From: Micromonospora craniellae
GTDB taxonomy: Bacteria > Actinomycetota > Actinomycetes > Mycobacteriales > Micromonosporaceae
Length of the DNA stretch: 64,000 nt
Assembly: GCF_014764405.1 (NCBI RefSeq)
Contig: NZ_CP061725.1
Coordinates: 4,712,001 to 4,776,000, forward strand
Reading direction: 5' to 3'
The notes beneath the pieces were generated by a model, which was not told where the DNA came from, ran no database searches, and saw only the letters and a program-made list of their open reading frames with translations. Both the position numbers and the translations under genes were made by a program. This document shows, piece after piece, positions 24,726-33,454 of the stretch. Position 1 is the first letter of the stretch. Each line of letters starts with the position of its first letter.

Positions 24726-26858
24726 TCAGCCGACTATGCGGTCCGACGGTGGTACGAAGTCCCGCGTGGGTGTGCTCTTGAGCGCGTCGCGGAGGGTGTT
24801 CGAGACCGCCGCGATCGGGATCTGCGACTGGCCGTCGCCGACCGCGTTGAACGGGTTGTCCGGGTCGGAGATGAAGCTGGCCGCCGCCAGTTCCGGGGTG
24901 TAGCCGACGAACCAGGCCGATCGGGTGCTGTCCGTGGTACCCGTCTTGCCGGCCACCGGACGGCCCACCGTGCCGCGCACGCTGTCCGCGGTCGACCAGC
25001 CACCACAGCTGCCCTTGGCCGGGGTGTCGCCGGTGGGGCAGCGGGCGGCGTCGGTCGCGGCCCGCGCGGCGTCGGCGCTGACCACCTGGCGGCAGCGCGG
25101 CTTGGCGATCTCGCGTTCGATGCCGCCCGGGGTGGTGAACGTCGCGGGCGTGCCGTCCCGGTTGTAGATGGCGTTCACCGGGATCGCCTCGCAGTAGCGC
25201 CCGTCGGCGGCGATCGCGGCGTACGCGTTGGCCATCTCCAGCGGGGTGGCGTCGGAGACACCGAGCGTGAACGCGCCCCACTTGTTCGCCTTCGCCGGTG
25301 AGGCGTGGTCCCGGTCCACGTCGGTACGCCAGCGCAGCCCCAACTGCTCGGCGAGCCGGACGGCCCGCTCCGCACCGACCTGCTCCTCCAGCCAGACGAA
25401 GTAGGTGTTCACCGACTTGCCGAAGCCGGACCACATGGTCTGCGTACCGCTCATCGCGCCGCTGGCGTTCGACGGCTGCCAGCCGTCGTAGATCTCGGAG
25501 CGGTAGCTGTGCGGCGCGTTGAAGGTGGTGTTCAGCGTCATGCCGGCGTCCAGCGCGGCCAGCATGGGGAACATCTTGAACGTCGAGCCGGCCTGGTAGC
25601 CCGGCAGGTCGCCGCCGCCCATCAGCGGCGCCACCGTGTTCGGGTAGTTGGCCCGCACGTTCGGGCCCGCCTCGGGATTGGAGCTGAGCGGGTTCTCGTT
25701 CACCTCCAGCGAGTAGGTGCGGTTCACCGCCATCGCCTTCACCCGGCCGGTGCCGGGCTCGGAGACCACGATGCCGTTGGCGAACGGGCTGCCGGTGTTG
25801 CCCTCGGTGCCGACGTTCTTCTCCGCCGCCGCCTGGACCTTCGGATCCATGCTGAGCACGATGCGGTAGCCGCCCCGCCGCAGCTTGTCCAACCGTTCGA
25901 GGCGGTTCTTCCCGAACGCGGGTTGGGCGCTCCACCAGTTCTTCAGGTAGTCGCAGAGGAAGCCCCAGCTGTTCCACTTCTCGGGTACGGCGGCGCAGTC
26001 GTGGGGCGGATAGGTCAGCCGTAGCTGGATCGGTTCGCCCCTGGCCGCCTCGGCGGCCTTCGGCGACAGGTAGCCCAACCGCGCCATGTTGTCGAGCACG
26101 TAGTTGCGCCGCGCGGTGGCGTCCTTCTGGTCGGAGCTGGCCGGGTCGTACTGCGACGGGGACTTCACCAGGCCGGCGAGGGTGGCAGCCTCGACCGGGG
26201 TGAGTTCCTTCGGCGTCTTGGAGAAGAAGATCTCGCTGGCGGCGTAGATGCCGTACGCCCGATGACCGAAGTACGCCGAGTTGAGGTAACGCTCCAGGAT
26301 CTCCTCCTTGCTCAGCTCCTTCTCCAGGTCGACCGCCATCCGCATCTCCCTGACCTTGCGGATCGGGGTCTGCGCGGTGGCCTCCTGCACCTCCTTGGGC
26401 GTGGTCGCGCTGTCCCGCAGTGCCATCCGGACGTACTGCATGGTCAACGTGGAGGCACCCTGGGAGACGCCGCTGGAGCGGGCGTTGGCCACGAAGGCGC
26501 GGGCGACGCCCTTCGGGTCGACGCCGTGGTGCTGGTAGAAGCGGTTGTCCTCGGCGGCGACGATCGCCTGCTGCATGTGCGGCGAGACGTCGGCCAGCTT
26601 GGTGTACTGCCGGTACTCCTCGAAGAACATGGTCAGCACGGTCTTGCCGTCGGGCGCGTACAGGTAGGAGGTCTCGGCGGGCAGGGCGGTGGCCAGCAGG
26701 CGGGTCTTGCTCTCCACGGCGTGCGCGGTGGCCTTGGCACCGAGCCCGGTCACGGCGACCACGGGGTACGCGGCGGCGGCGACGATGACGCCGGCGATCA
26801 GCCCGGCGCGGAGGAGAGGAAGGAGTCGACCTGCGGCGGCAAGGGGTCGATTACTCAC
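24726..26858 (-). CDS. Class A penicillin-binding protein (GT51 + transpeptidase)
   Basis: 710-residue bifunctional cell-wall synthase. A single membrane anchor lies near residues 15-40. The glycosyltransferase has AAEDNRFYQHHGVDP, GASTLTMQYVRMAL and YLNSAYFGHRAYGI. The transpeptidase has its nucleophile in AGSTFKM (about residue 425), SVN near 479 and KTGT near 637. Polymerises and cross-links glycan outside the membrane. GTG start at 26858 with no obvious ribosome-binding site. Divergent from cobC. Confidence 0.95.
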   Translation of the reverse strand: MSNRPLAAAGRLLPLLRAGLIAGVIVAAAAYPVVAVTGLGAKATAHAVESKTRLLATALPAETSYLYAPDGKTVLTMFFEEYRQYTKLADVSPHMQQAIVAAEDNRFYQHHGVDPKGVARAFVANARSSGVSQGASTLTMQYVRMALRDSATTPKEVQEATAQTPIRKVREMRMAVDLEKELSKEEILERYLNSAYFGHRAYGIYAASEIFFSKTPKELTPVEAATLAGLVKSPSQYDPASSDQKDATARRNYVLDNMARLGYLSPKAAEAARGEPIQLRLTYPPHDCAAVPEKWNSWGFLCDYLKNWWSAQPAFGKNRLERLDKLRRGGYRIVLSMDPKVQAAAEKNVGTEGNTGSPFANGIVVSEPGTGRVKAMAVNRTYSLEVNENPLSSNPEAGPNVRANYPNTVAPLMGGGDLPGYQAGSTFKMFPMLAALDAGMTLNTTFNAPHSYRSEIYDGWQPSNASGAMSGTQTMWSGFGKSVNTYFVWLEEQVGAERAVRLAEQLGLRWRTDVDRDHASPAKANKWGAFTLGVSDATPLEMANAYAAIAADGRYCEAIPVNAIYNRDGTPATFTTPGGIEREIAKPRCRQVVSADAARAATDAARCPTGDTPAKGSCGGWSTADSVRGTVGRPVAGKTGTTDSTRSAWFVGYTPELAAASFISDPDNPFNAVGDGQSQIPIAAVSNTLRDALKSTPTRDFVPPSDRIVG

Positions 26859-26979
26859 ACCGATAAGTTATGACATTTCCGATTCGTACATGGGAAATAC
26901 TCATGAAGTGATCAGTGGTGATGCGGAGCACGCCAAGGGCTGCTGTCGCCCGCGCCGCCTTCCCGGCAGGATCGCGGTC

Positions 26980-28053
26980 ATGCTCACCGGAGCGCCCCAT
27001 CCGACACCCGAACCCGACCTCGCTCACCACGGTGACGCGGAGGTCGGCGACGGCCTGGTCGACCTCGCCGTCAACGTCCGGCGCGCTCCGATGCCGGCCT
27101 GGCTGGCCGACCCCGTCAGAGCGTCCCTGGACGACCTCGCCGGATACCCGGACCCGCGTCCGGCCCGCGCCGCCGTCGCCGCGCGGCACCGCCGCCCGGC
27201 GGACGAGGTACTGCTCACCGCCGGTGCCGCCGAGGGCTTCGTGCTGCTCGCCCAGGCGCTGCGCGGCGTACGCCGACCGGTGGTGGTGCACCCGCAGTTC
27301 ACCGAACCGGAGGCCGCGCTGCGGGCCGCCGGGCACACCGTGGAGCGGGTCCTGCTCGACGCGGCCGACGACTTCCGGCTGCACACGGACCGGATCCCGG
27401 CCGACGCCGACCTCGTCATGATCGGCAACCCGACCAACCCCACCTCGGTCCTGCACCCCGCCGCCGACCTGGCCGCTCTGGCCCGCCCCGGCCGGGTACT
27501 GGTGATCGACGAGGCGTTCGCCGACACCTCCGCCGCGCCCGGCGTACCCGGCGAACCCGAGTCGCTGGCCGCCCGCCGTGACCTGCCCGGGCTGCTGGTC
27601 GTGCGCAGCCTCACCAAGACCTGGGGACTGGCCGGACTCCGGATCGGCTACCTGCTCGGCGAGGCGGCACTGTTGGAGCGTTTGGCCGCCGTACAGCCGC
27701 TCTGGGCGGTCGCCACCCCCGCCCTGGCCGCCGCGTCCGCCTGCGCCACCCCCGTCGCGGTCCAGGCCGAACGCGCCATCGCCGCACAACTCGCCGACGA
27801 ACGCGCGTACCTGGTCCATCGGATGTCGGCCCTGCCGGGCGTACGCGTCGCCGGCCGCCCGGCCAGCGCCTTCGTCCTGGTGCACCGGCCCGGGGCCGAC
27901 CGGCTCCGCGTCGACCTGCGGGAACGCGGCTGGGCGGTACGCCGGGGCGACACCTTCCCCGGACTCGGGCCAGACTGGCTGCGGATCGCCGTACGGGACC
28001 GGGCGACCACCGACGCGTTCATCGAGGTGCTGGCGGAGATCCTGGAGGCATGA
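26980..28053 (+). CDS. cobC: CobC-type PLP aminotransferase-fold protein
   Basis: 357-residue PLP enzyme of fold type I, like the actinobacterial CobC proteins and threonine-phosphate decarboxylases. These make or process the aminopropanol arm of cobalamin. It has DLAVNVRRAPMPAWL for the substrate region, VMIGNPTNPTSV, VLVIDEAFAD and the PLP lysine in VRSLTKTWGLAGLRIGY. The ATG at 26980 is used because upstream in-frame sequence does not look coding. Stop and next start overlap (ATGA). Confidence 0.85.
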   Translation: MLTGAPHPTPEPDLAHHGDAEVGDGLVDLAVNVRRAPMPAWLADPVRASLDDLAGYPDPRPARAAVAARHRRPADEVLLTAGAAEGFVLLAQALRGVRRPVVVHPQFTEPEAALRAAGHTVERVLLDAADDFRLHTDRIPADADLVMIGNPTNPTSVLHPAADLAALARPGRVLVIDEAFADTSAAPGVPGEPESLAARRDLPGLLVVRSLTKTWGLAGLRIGYLLGEAALLERLAAVQPLWAVATPALAAASACATPVAVQAERAIAAQLADERAYLVHRMSALPGVRVAGRPASAFVLVHRPGADRLRVDLRERGWAVRRGDTFPGLGPDWLRIAVRDRATTDAFIEVLAEILEA

Positions 28054-29135
28054 TGCTGGAGACCACCATCGCGGCGATCGGCCCGCTCGACGAGCCGGCG
28101 ATGACCGCGGCCCGCCAGTTGCAGGCCCGGATGACCAAGCCGGCCGGCTCGCTCGGCACCCTGGAGGACCTGTCCGTACGCCTCGCCGGCCTGGCCGGCA
28201 CCTGCCCGCCGCCGCTGCCGTCCCCGGCCGCGGTGGCGATCTTCGCCGGGGACCACGGTGTGCACGCCCAGCGGGTCAGCCCCTGGCCGCAGGAGGTCAC
28301 CGGACAGATGGTCGGCAACTTCCTGGCCGGCGGCGCCGTGGTCAACGCGTTCGCCCGGCAGGCCGACGCCTCGGTCACCGTGGTCGACGTCGGCGTGGCC
28401 GCCCCGCTGCCCGCCCCCGAGCCGACCGACGCGGACGGCAACAACGGGCTGCCCCGACTGGTCACCGCTCCCGTACGCCGAGGCACCCGGGACCTCACCG
28501 TCACCGCCGCGCTGACCCGCGAGGAGGTCGCGACGGCGATCGAGGTCGGCATCCGAACCGCCGGGGAACTGATCGACGCGGGCGCGAGAATCCTGCTCAC
28601 CGGTGACATGGGCATCGGCAACACCACGCCGGCAGCCGCGCTGATCGCCGCCTTCACCGGGGTCGACGCCGCCGAGGCGACCGGCCGGGGCACCGGCGTC
28701 GACGACCCGACGTACCAGCACAAGATCGAGGTGGTGCGCGCCGCGCTGCGCCGGCACGCCCCCGACCCCGACGACCCGCTGGGAGTGCTCGCGTCAGTCG
28801 GCGGGCTGGAGCACGCCGCGCTGACCGGGTTCGTGCTCGGCGCCGCCGCGCGGCGCGTACCGGTGCTGCTGGACGGCGTGATCGCGGTCTCCGCCGCGCT
28901 CGCCGCAGCGGCCCTCGCCCCCGACGCGGTGGGTGCGATGATCGCCGGTCACCGCTCCGCCGAGCCGGGCGCCGCCGTCGCGCTGCGCCGACTCGGCCTC
29001 GACCCGCTGATCGACCTCGGCCTGCGGTTGGGCGAGGGCACCGGCGCCCTGCTGGCCCTGCCCGTGGTCACCGGCGCGGCCCGGGTCCTGCACGAGGTCG
29101 CCACCTTCGACGCCGCCGGGGTGGCCGAGAAGTGA
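28050..29135 (+). CDS. cobT: Nicotinate-nucleotide--dimethylbenzimidazole phosphoribosyltransferase
   Basis: 361-residue enzyme forming alpha-ribazole phosphate for the lower ligand of cobalamin. Family motifs: MTKPAGSLGTLEDL near 27-40, AIFAGDHGVHAQRVSPWPQEVTG near 63-85, LTGDMGIGNTTPAAAL near 182-197, and the C-terminal catalytic Glu in RLGEGTGALLA. Coupled to cobC upstream and to cobA/cysG downstream through overlapping stop/start codons. Confidence 0.95.
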   Translation: MMLETTIAAIGPLDEPAMTAARQLQARMTKPAGSLGTLEDLSVRLAGLAGTCPPPLPSPAAVAIFAGDHGVHAQRVSPWPQEVTGQMVGNFLAGGAVVNAFARQADASVTVVDVGVAAPLPAPEPTDADGNNGLPRLVTAPVRRGTRDLTVTAALTREEVATAIEVGIRTAGELIDAGARILLTGDMGIGNTTPAAALIAAFTGVDAAEATGRGTGVDDPTYQHKIEVVRAALRRHAPDPDDPLGVLASVGGLEHAALTGFVLGAAARRVPVLLDGVIAVSAALAAAALAPDAVGAMIAGHRSAEPGAAVALRRLGLDPLIDLGLRLGEGTGALLALPVVTGAARVLHEVATFDAAGVAEK

Positions 29136-30373
29136 CCGTTAACCCCTATCCGCTCGGACTACGGTTGGCCGGCCTCCCGGTGGTCGTGGTGGGCGGGGGA
29201 GCGGTGGCTACCCGCCGCGTACCCGCCCTGCTCGACGCGGGCGCGGACGTGCTGCTGGTGACGCCCGAGATCAGTCCGGCACTGCGCGCCCACGCCGACG
29301 CCGGACGGCTGCGCTGGGCAGCGCGCCGTTTCGTCCCCGAGGACCTCGACGGCGCCTGGCTGGTGCAGGTCGCCATCGACGACCCGATCGCCGCAGCCTC
29401 GGTCAGCGTCGCCGCCGCCGAGCGCCGGATCTTCTGCGTACGCGCCGACGACCGGGAGGCGGCGACCGCCTGGACCCCGGCGGTGACCCGGCACGGCCCG
29501 GTCACCGTGGGCGTCCTCGGCGGCGGCGACCCCCACCGCGCGATGACCGTCCGAGACGCCATCCGCACCCTGCTTCAGGCAAGGAAGGGCACCTTATTAA
29601 CGCCTCCGGTAGAGGAAGGGCCCCTTGTTAACACCGGAACTGCTCGGGGCGGCGAGGTCGCCCTGGTCGGCGCCGGGCCGGGCGACGCCGAACTGATCAC
29701 CCTGAAGGGATGGCGGCTGCTCACCGAGGCCGACGTCGTGGTCGCCGATCGGCTGGTGCCCGGGCTACTGCTGGACGAACTGCGCTCCGGCGTGGAACTG
29801 GTGGACGCGTCCAAGATCCCGTACGGCCCGTCCCGCACTCAGGAGGAGATCAACCGGATCCTGGTCGACCGTGCGCTGGCCGGGTCCGTCGTGGTCCGGC
29901 TCAAAGGCGGCGACCCGTACGTCTTCGGCCGGGGCGGCGAGGAACTGCTGGCGTGCGCCGAGGCCGGCGTACCGGTGACCGTGGTGCCCGGCGTGACCAG
30001 CTCCATCGCCGCCCCCGCAGCGGCCGGCGTCCCGGTCACCCACCGGGGCGTGGCCCACGAGTTCACCGTGGTGTCCGGCCACGTCGCCCCCGACTCGCCG
30101 GACTCACTGGTGCGTTGGGAGGCCCTGGCCGGTCTCCGGGGCACACTGGTGATCCTGATGGGGCTGAAGAACCTGCCGGCGATCACCGCCACCCTGCTGG
30201 CACACGGCCGACCGGCCGACACCCCGGCGGCCGTGGTCCAGGAAGCCACCACCGGCGCGCAGCGGATCGTACGCAGCACGCTCGGCGAGGTCGCCGCCGC
30301 CGTGGCCGACGCGGGGTTACGCCCACCCGCCGTGGTCGTCCTCGGTGACGTCGTGACCGTCCTCGACCTGTGA
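29132..30373 (+). CDS. cobA: Uroporphyrinogen-III methyltransferase / sirohaem synthase fusion (CobA/CysG-like)
   Basis: 413-residue fusion. Residues 1-140 are a precorrin-2 dehydrogenase/ferrochelatase-like Rossmann domain (LPVVVVGGGAVATRRVPALL). Residues about 172-410 are the SAM-dependent uroporphyrinogen-III methyltransferase (VALVGAGPGDAELITLKGWR; VVRLKGGDPYVFGRGGEE; VVPGVTSSIAAPAAAGVPVTHRG). The linker contains a translated copy of the dispersed 57-bp repeat (29579-29635, reading KGTLLTPPVEEGPLVNTG), which is not found in this position in family members I know. Makes precorrin-2 for cobalamin and sirohaem. GTG start overlaps the cobT stop. Confidence 0.92.
   Translation: MTVNPYPLGLRLAGLPVVVVGGGAVATRRVPALLDAGADVLLVTPEISPALRAHADAGRLRWAARRFVPEDLDGAWLVQVAIDDPIAAASVSVAAAERRIFCVRADDREAATAWTPAVTRHGPVTVGVLGGGDPHRAMTVRDAIRTLLQARKGTLLTPPVEEGPLVNTGTARGGEVALVGAGPGDAELITLKGWRLLTEADVVVADRLVPGLLLDELRSGVELVDASKIPYGPSRTQEEINRILVDRALAGSVVVRLKGGDPYVFGRGGEELLACAEAGVPVTVVPGVTSSIAAPAAAGVPVTHRGVAHEFTVVSGHVAPDSPDSLVRWEALAGLRGTLVILMGLKNLPAITATLLAHGRPADTPAAVVQEATTGAQRIVRSTLGEVAAAVADAGLRPPAVVVLGDVVTVLDL
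29579..29635 (+). repeat. Dispersed 57-bp repeat, copy A, inside cobA
   Basis: Core units AAGGAAGGGCACCTTATTAA and AGGAAGGGCCCCTTGTTAAC joined by CGCCTCCGGTAG. Lies wholly in the coding sequence, between the two enzyme domains, without shifting the frame. Each half has a short palindrome around GGGCMCC. Confidence 0.85.
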
Positions 30374-30378
30374 ATGCG

Positions 30379-30410
30379 GCTGGCCGGCACCCGAGTGGGT
30401 GCCGGCCAGC
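30379..30410 (+). terminator. Strong hairpin terminator after cob operon
   Basis: Perfect 14-bp stem GCTGGCCGGCACCC / GGGTGCCGGCCAGC with loop GAGT, starting six bases after the cobA stop. No T-run follows. Confidence 0.75.
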
Positions 30411-30578
30411 AGGTCGGCGTGCAGGTCGCCTCTCGGCGAGTGGCGCGACGCGGCTCCAGCCGAACGGTATTCCGCGACGGCAATTTAGGTGAGGCCCGGG
30501 GACACTGGATCACACCGACGCTCAATACAACCACCCTCCGCCCCGCGTTGTTCCCCGTCCGCGAGGGTTCGATGTTTC

Positions 30579-30638
30579 GGTGTAAGGAGGGGTCCCCTGC
30601 TATCGCCTGGTGTAGAGGAAGGGACCCTTCCTAACATC
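30579..30638 (+). repeat. Dispersed repeat, copy B
   Basis: GGTGTAAGGAGGGGTCCCCT, then CGCCTGGTGTAG and AGGAAGGGACCCTTCCTAAC. Intergenic, between the cobA terminator and the disrupted secreted protein gene. The rest of 30411-30689 holds no gene. Confidence 0.85.
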
Positions 30639-30689
30639 CCACCGCGCAGCATGCCGCTCGCGGTGCGTGCGGTGCGTGGAGACGCCGCT

Positions 30690-30718
30690 GGCCGGCACCC
30701 CGGGTACGGGTGCCGGCC
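30690..30718 (-). terminator. Hairpin terminator
   Basis: 11-bp stem GGCCGGCACCC / GGGTGCCGGCC around CGGGTAC, downstream of the minus-strand secreted-protein gene. Its arm sequence repeats that of the hairpin at 30379. Confidence 0.65.
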
Positions 30719-31317
30719 GACGGCGTTCTTGCTCCCCCAATGGTGCGAGGAAAGTCTCGGGTCAGCTGTTCCAGTGCTCGGCGACCAGGTCAGCGGCCTG
30801 CTGCTCCCACTGCGCATAGTGGTCCGGGAACGCCGACACCTGCACCGCCTGCGCCGCCACCGTCAACGGCATCTCCTCCCAACCGTCGACCTGCTTCAAA
30901 CCCTTCAAAAACGCCAGCGTCGAGTACTCCGGGTCGGTGATCTGCTCCACCGTGCCCCACCCACTCGACGGACGCTGCTGGAACAGACCCTGCGAGTCGT
31001 GATCGTTACGGTCACCCAGATGACCCAGATTCTCCAACTTCGACTCCTGCAACGCGGTACCGATCGCGACCACCGCGGCACGCTCACCCATGCCGACCTT
31101 CTTCGTCGCCACGACGATCGCCTTCACGTTGCCGGTCTGCTCGTCCGAGAGGTCGATGCGGGACTGGGCGCCCTGCACACCATGCGGCATCAACTTCCCG
31201 GTGTCCGGCTTGTCCGCCTGAACGGCGGCGACCGGGGACGTGGTGACGGAAATCGCCTCGGCCTGCGTCATCGGACCGGCGAACACACCACCAGCAAACG
31301 CCAGACCAGCAACACCC

Positions 31318-32674
31318 CAGGGCGTTCGCAAGGTAGTGAGATGACCGGATTGCCGATTGTGGGGTAGTCACGCCGGTTCCGGCGGGTACGTGAGAGAGCG
31401 CGGCCTTCTGGTGATCATTCAGGTGTCTAGACTGGATGATCGAGGAAGACCGCGCTCGTGGAAGCATCATTGTTGATCGGCGGGTTGTCCGCACGCCTGG
31501 GTGGCGTGTCGCCGTTGTCGGAGCGGGACACGCCGGGGTTGCTGCAGGTCCTTGCCGAGGTGCCGGACCCGCGTGATGCCCGGGGTCGGATCTATGCGCT
31601 GCCGGGGCTGCTCGCGATGGCGATCGCGGCGGTGCTCTCGGGATCCAGCCGGGTCGTGGAGATCGTCGAGTGGGCTGCGGATCTGCCGGACGCGGTGTGG
31701 GACCGTCTCGGCGCGGCCCGCGACGCCTTGACCGGGGCCCGGCGGGTGCCTGATGACGGCACGCTGGGCCGGGTGCTGGCCGGCATCGACGCCGACGCGT
31801 TGGATGCCGCGGTGTGTCGCTGGCTGCTCGGCCGGGCCGGTGTGACCGGGCGGGGTCGGCGGGTGATCGCCGTTGACGGCAAGACGCTGCGTGGCAGCGG
31901 CCCGGCCGGGTCTCAGGCGCACCTGCTGGCCGCGTTGGACCAGGCCGAGCAGATCGTCCTGGCGCAGATCGACGTTAATGGGAAGACGAATGAGATCAGC
32001 CGGTTCCAGCCGTTGCTCGACGGTCTGGACCTGGCCGGGGCGGTCATCACGGCGGACGCGCTGCACACCCAGCGCGAGCATGCCCGCTGGCTGGTCGAGG
32101 ACAAACACGCCGGATACGTCTTCGTCGTCAAGCGCAATCAGCCACGGCTCTACCGACAGGTCAAGGCCCTGCCCTGGGGGAAGATCCCCGCCCTGGACGC
32201 CACCCGTGAGCGCGGGCACGGCCGCTACGACATCCGGGAGTTGCAGGCGGTCACCTGTCTGGGGCCGCTCGCGCTGGACTTCCCACACGCGGCCCAGGCC
32301 CTGCGTATCCGGCGCCGCCGACACAACCCGGCCACCGGACGTTGGTCCACCGTCACCGTGTACGCGATCACCAGCCTGACCGCAGCCGCGGCCGGTCCCG
32401 CTGACCTGGCCGACTGGCTACGCGGACACTGGGCCATCGAGGTCCTTCACCATATTCGCGACACCACCTACCGCGAGGACGCCAGCCGGCTACGCACAGG
32501 CAACGCGCCTCGCGCCCTGGCCACCCTTCGCAACACCGCGATCAGCCTCCTCCGCCTCAACGGCGCCACCTCGATCGCAGCAACCCTGCGCCGAAACAGC
32601 CGAGATCCATACCGATCCCTACAAATACTCGGACTCACCTAGAACGGACATACCTCGACCTTGCGAACGCCCTG
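31318..32674 (+). mobile_element. ISAs1-type insertion sequence
   Basis: 1357-bp element with near-perfect terminal inverted repeats reading inward CAGGGCGTTCGCAAGGT at both ends. It is flanked by a 10-bp direct repeat AGCAACACCC (31308-31317 and 32675-32684). Ends and target duplication are both unambiguous, so the insertion is probably recent. Confidence 0.93.
31458..32642 (+). CDS. ISAs1-family transposase
   Basis: 394-residue DDE transposase. The N-terminal DUF4096-like part has VPDPRDARGRIYALPGLLAM. The DDE residues lie in VIAVDGKTLRGS, AVITADALHTQ and TTYREDASRLRTGNAPRALA. Full length with no frameshift, so the element may still be active. The start is the GTG at 31458. Confidence 0.92.
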   Translation: MEASLLIGGLSARLGGVSPLSERDTPGLLQVLAEVPDPRDARGRIYALPGLLAMAIAAVLSGSSRVVEIVEWAADLPDAVWDRLGAARDALTGARRVPDDGTLGRVLAGIDADALDAAVCRWLLGRAGVTGRGRRVIAVDGKTLRGSGPAGSQAHLLAALDQAEQIVLAQIDVNGKTNEISRFQPLLDGLDLAGAVITADALHTQREHARWLVEDKHAGYVFVVKRNQPRLYRQVKALPWGKIPALDATRERGHGRYDIRELQAVTCLGPLALDFPHAAQALRIRRRRHNPATGRWSTVTVYAITSLTAAAAGPADLADWLRGHWAIEVLHHIRDTTYREDASRLRTGNAPRALATLRNTAISLLRLNGATSIAATLRRNSRDPYRSLQILGLT

Positions 32675-32728
32675 AGCAACACCCAGAACACTCTTACGCA
32701 ACAGCTTCGAGTTCATCACAAGCTCCAT

Positions 32729-33454
32729 TCGGGGGTAGACGCCACCCAGGGGAGACAAGGGCGACGCGAACGCCGTCAGGCGCTAGAGGACAAAGAGGGG
32801 GAATCCGACGCACCGCTCTCTCATGGGGGTCGAGACCGGCTCACGGCGTCGGGTCGATGCACAACCACCTGCCGGCTCGGGTCATTCCCGGGGGCACATC
32901 CGCAAGCCCTCACGGCGTCGGGACCAGGTATAACCACCGACCGGGCCGAGTCATTCCGACACCCGCCCGGCCACCCGCCGGGGCGGGGACCCTGCTCGGC
33001 CAGCCACCCCGATACAACACCCCCAACCCACCCCGGATTCCGCCCGCCCGCATCCGAGACCGGACATCCAGCACGCCACGGACGAAACCCCCTCCCGCTT
33101 CCCGGCTCGACCCGCCCGGCATCCCCTGTTGATCAAGAAGTTTTGGCCCTGACGACGCCGAGATCCCGACCAAAGGTCTTGATCACCGGGCGCTGCCGAC
33201 CCAAAGTCCTTGATCACCGACGAATCCGGCCGAAACTTCTTGATCGGCGGCGAATCCGGCCGAAAAAGCTTGATCAACCGGGGGATGTCGGGGGCGGCCG
33301 GGTGACGAGGAGGGGGTGCGGGTCGGTTCGGGAGCCGTCCCGAGTCTGGCGGGCGGTGGGGAGTGGCGGGCGGCGGGGAGTGGCGGGCGGCGGCGGGAGA
33401 TGGGGAGCGGCCGGAGACCAACTGTCTCCGGCCGCTCTGCCTGTCGTACGGGGG
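32729..33454. other. Non-coding, repeat-rich region
   Basis: About 725 bases without a supportable gene. It holds a direct repeat starting TCACGGCGTCGGG at 32841 and 32910 (about 48 bp alike, period 69), and the TTGATC array at 33129-33280. A G-rich simple stretch (GGGAGTGGCGGGCGGC repeated) occupies 33355-33400. Confidence 0.7.
33129..33280. repeat. Degenerate ~30-bp tandem repeat with TTGATC core
   Basis: Five TTGATC cores at 33129, 33179, 33210, 33240 and 33270. The last four are spaced 30-31 bases, with a unit close to TTGATCRSCGRCGAATCC then GGCCGAAA. The first and last cores extend to the palindrome TTGATCAA. Not a CRISPR array: units are contiguous and diverging, with no unique spacers. 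Confidence 0.7.

Larger units (their letters stand above)
30762..32716 (-). pseudogene. Secreted lysozyme-like protein gene interrupted by an IS in the signal peptide
   Basis: Two segments: 32716-32675 (14 codons, MNSKLLRKSVLGVA) and 31307-30762. Joining them gives a 195-residue frame with a clear signal peptide: positive start, GLAFAGGVFAGP, then TQAEA near the cleavage site. The mature part has the lysozyme-like domain of actinobacterial secreted proteins (AIGTALQESKLENL with the likely catalytic Glu, DSQGLFQQRPSSGWGT, AAQAVQVSAFPDHYAQW). The ATG at 32716 has a GGAG site 8 bases upstream. The remaining 189-residue frame begins inside the IS end and lacks a proper export signal. Confidence 0.85.

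Noticed and set aside
33129..33280. Possible CRISPR array (30-bp periodic repeats)
   Set aside because: Units are directly contiguous and diverge from each other; there are no unique spacers and no cas genes nearby.
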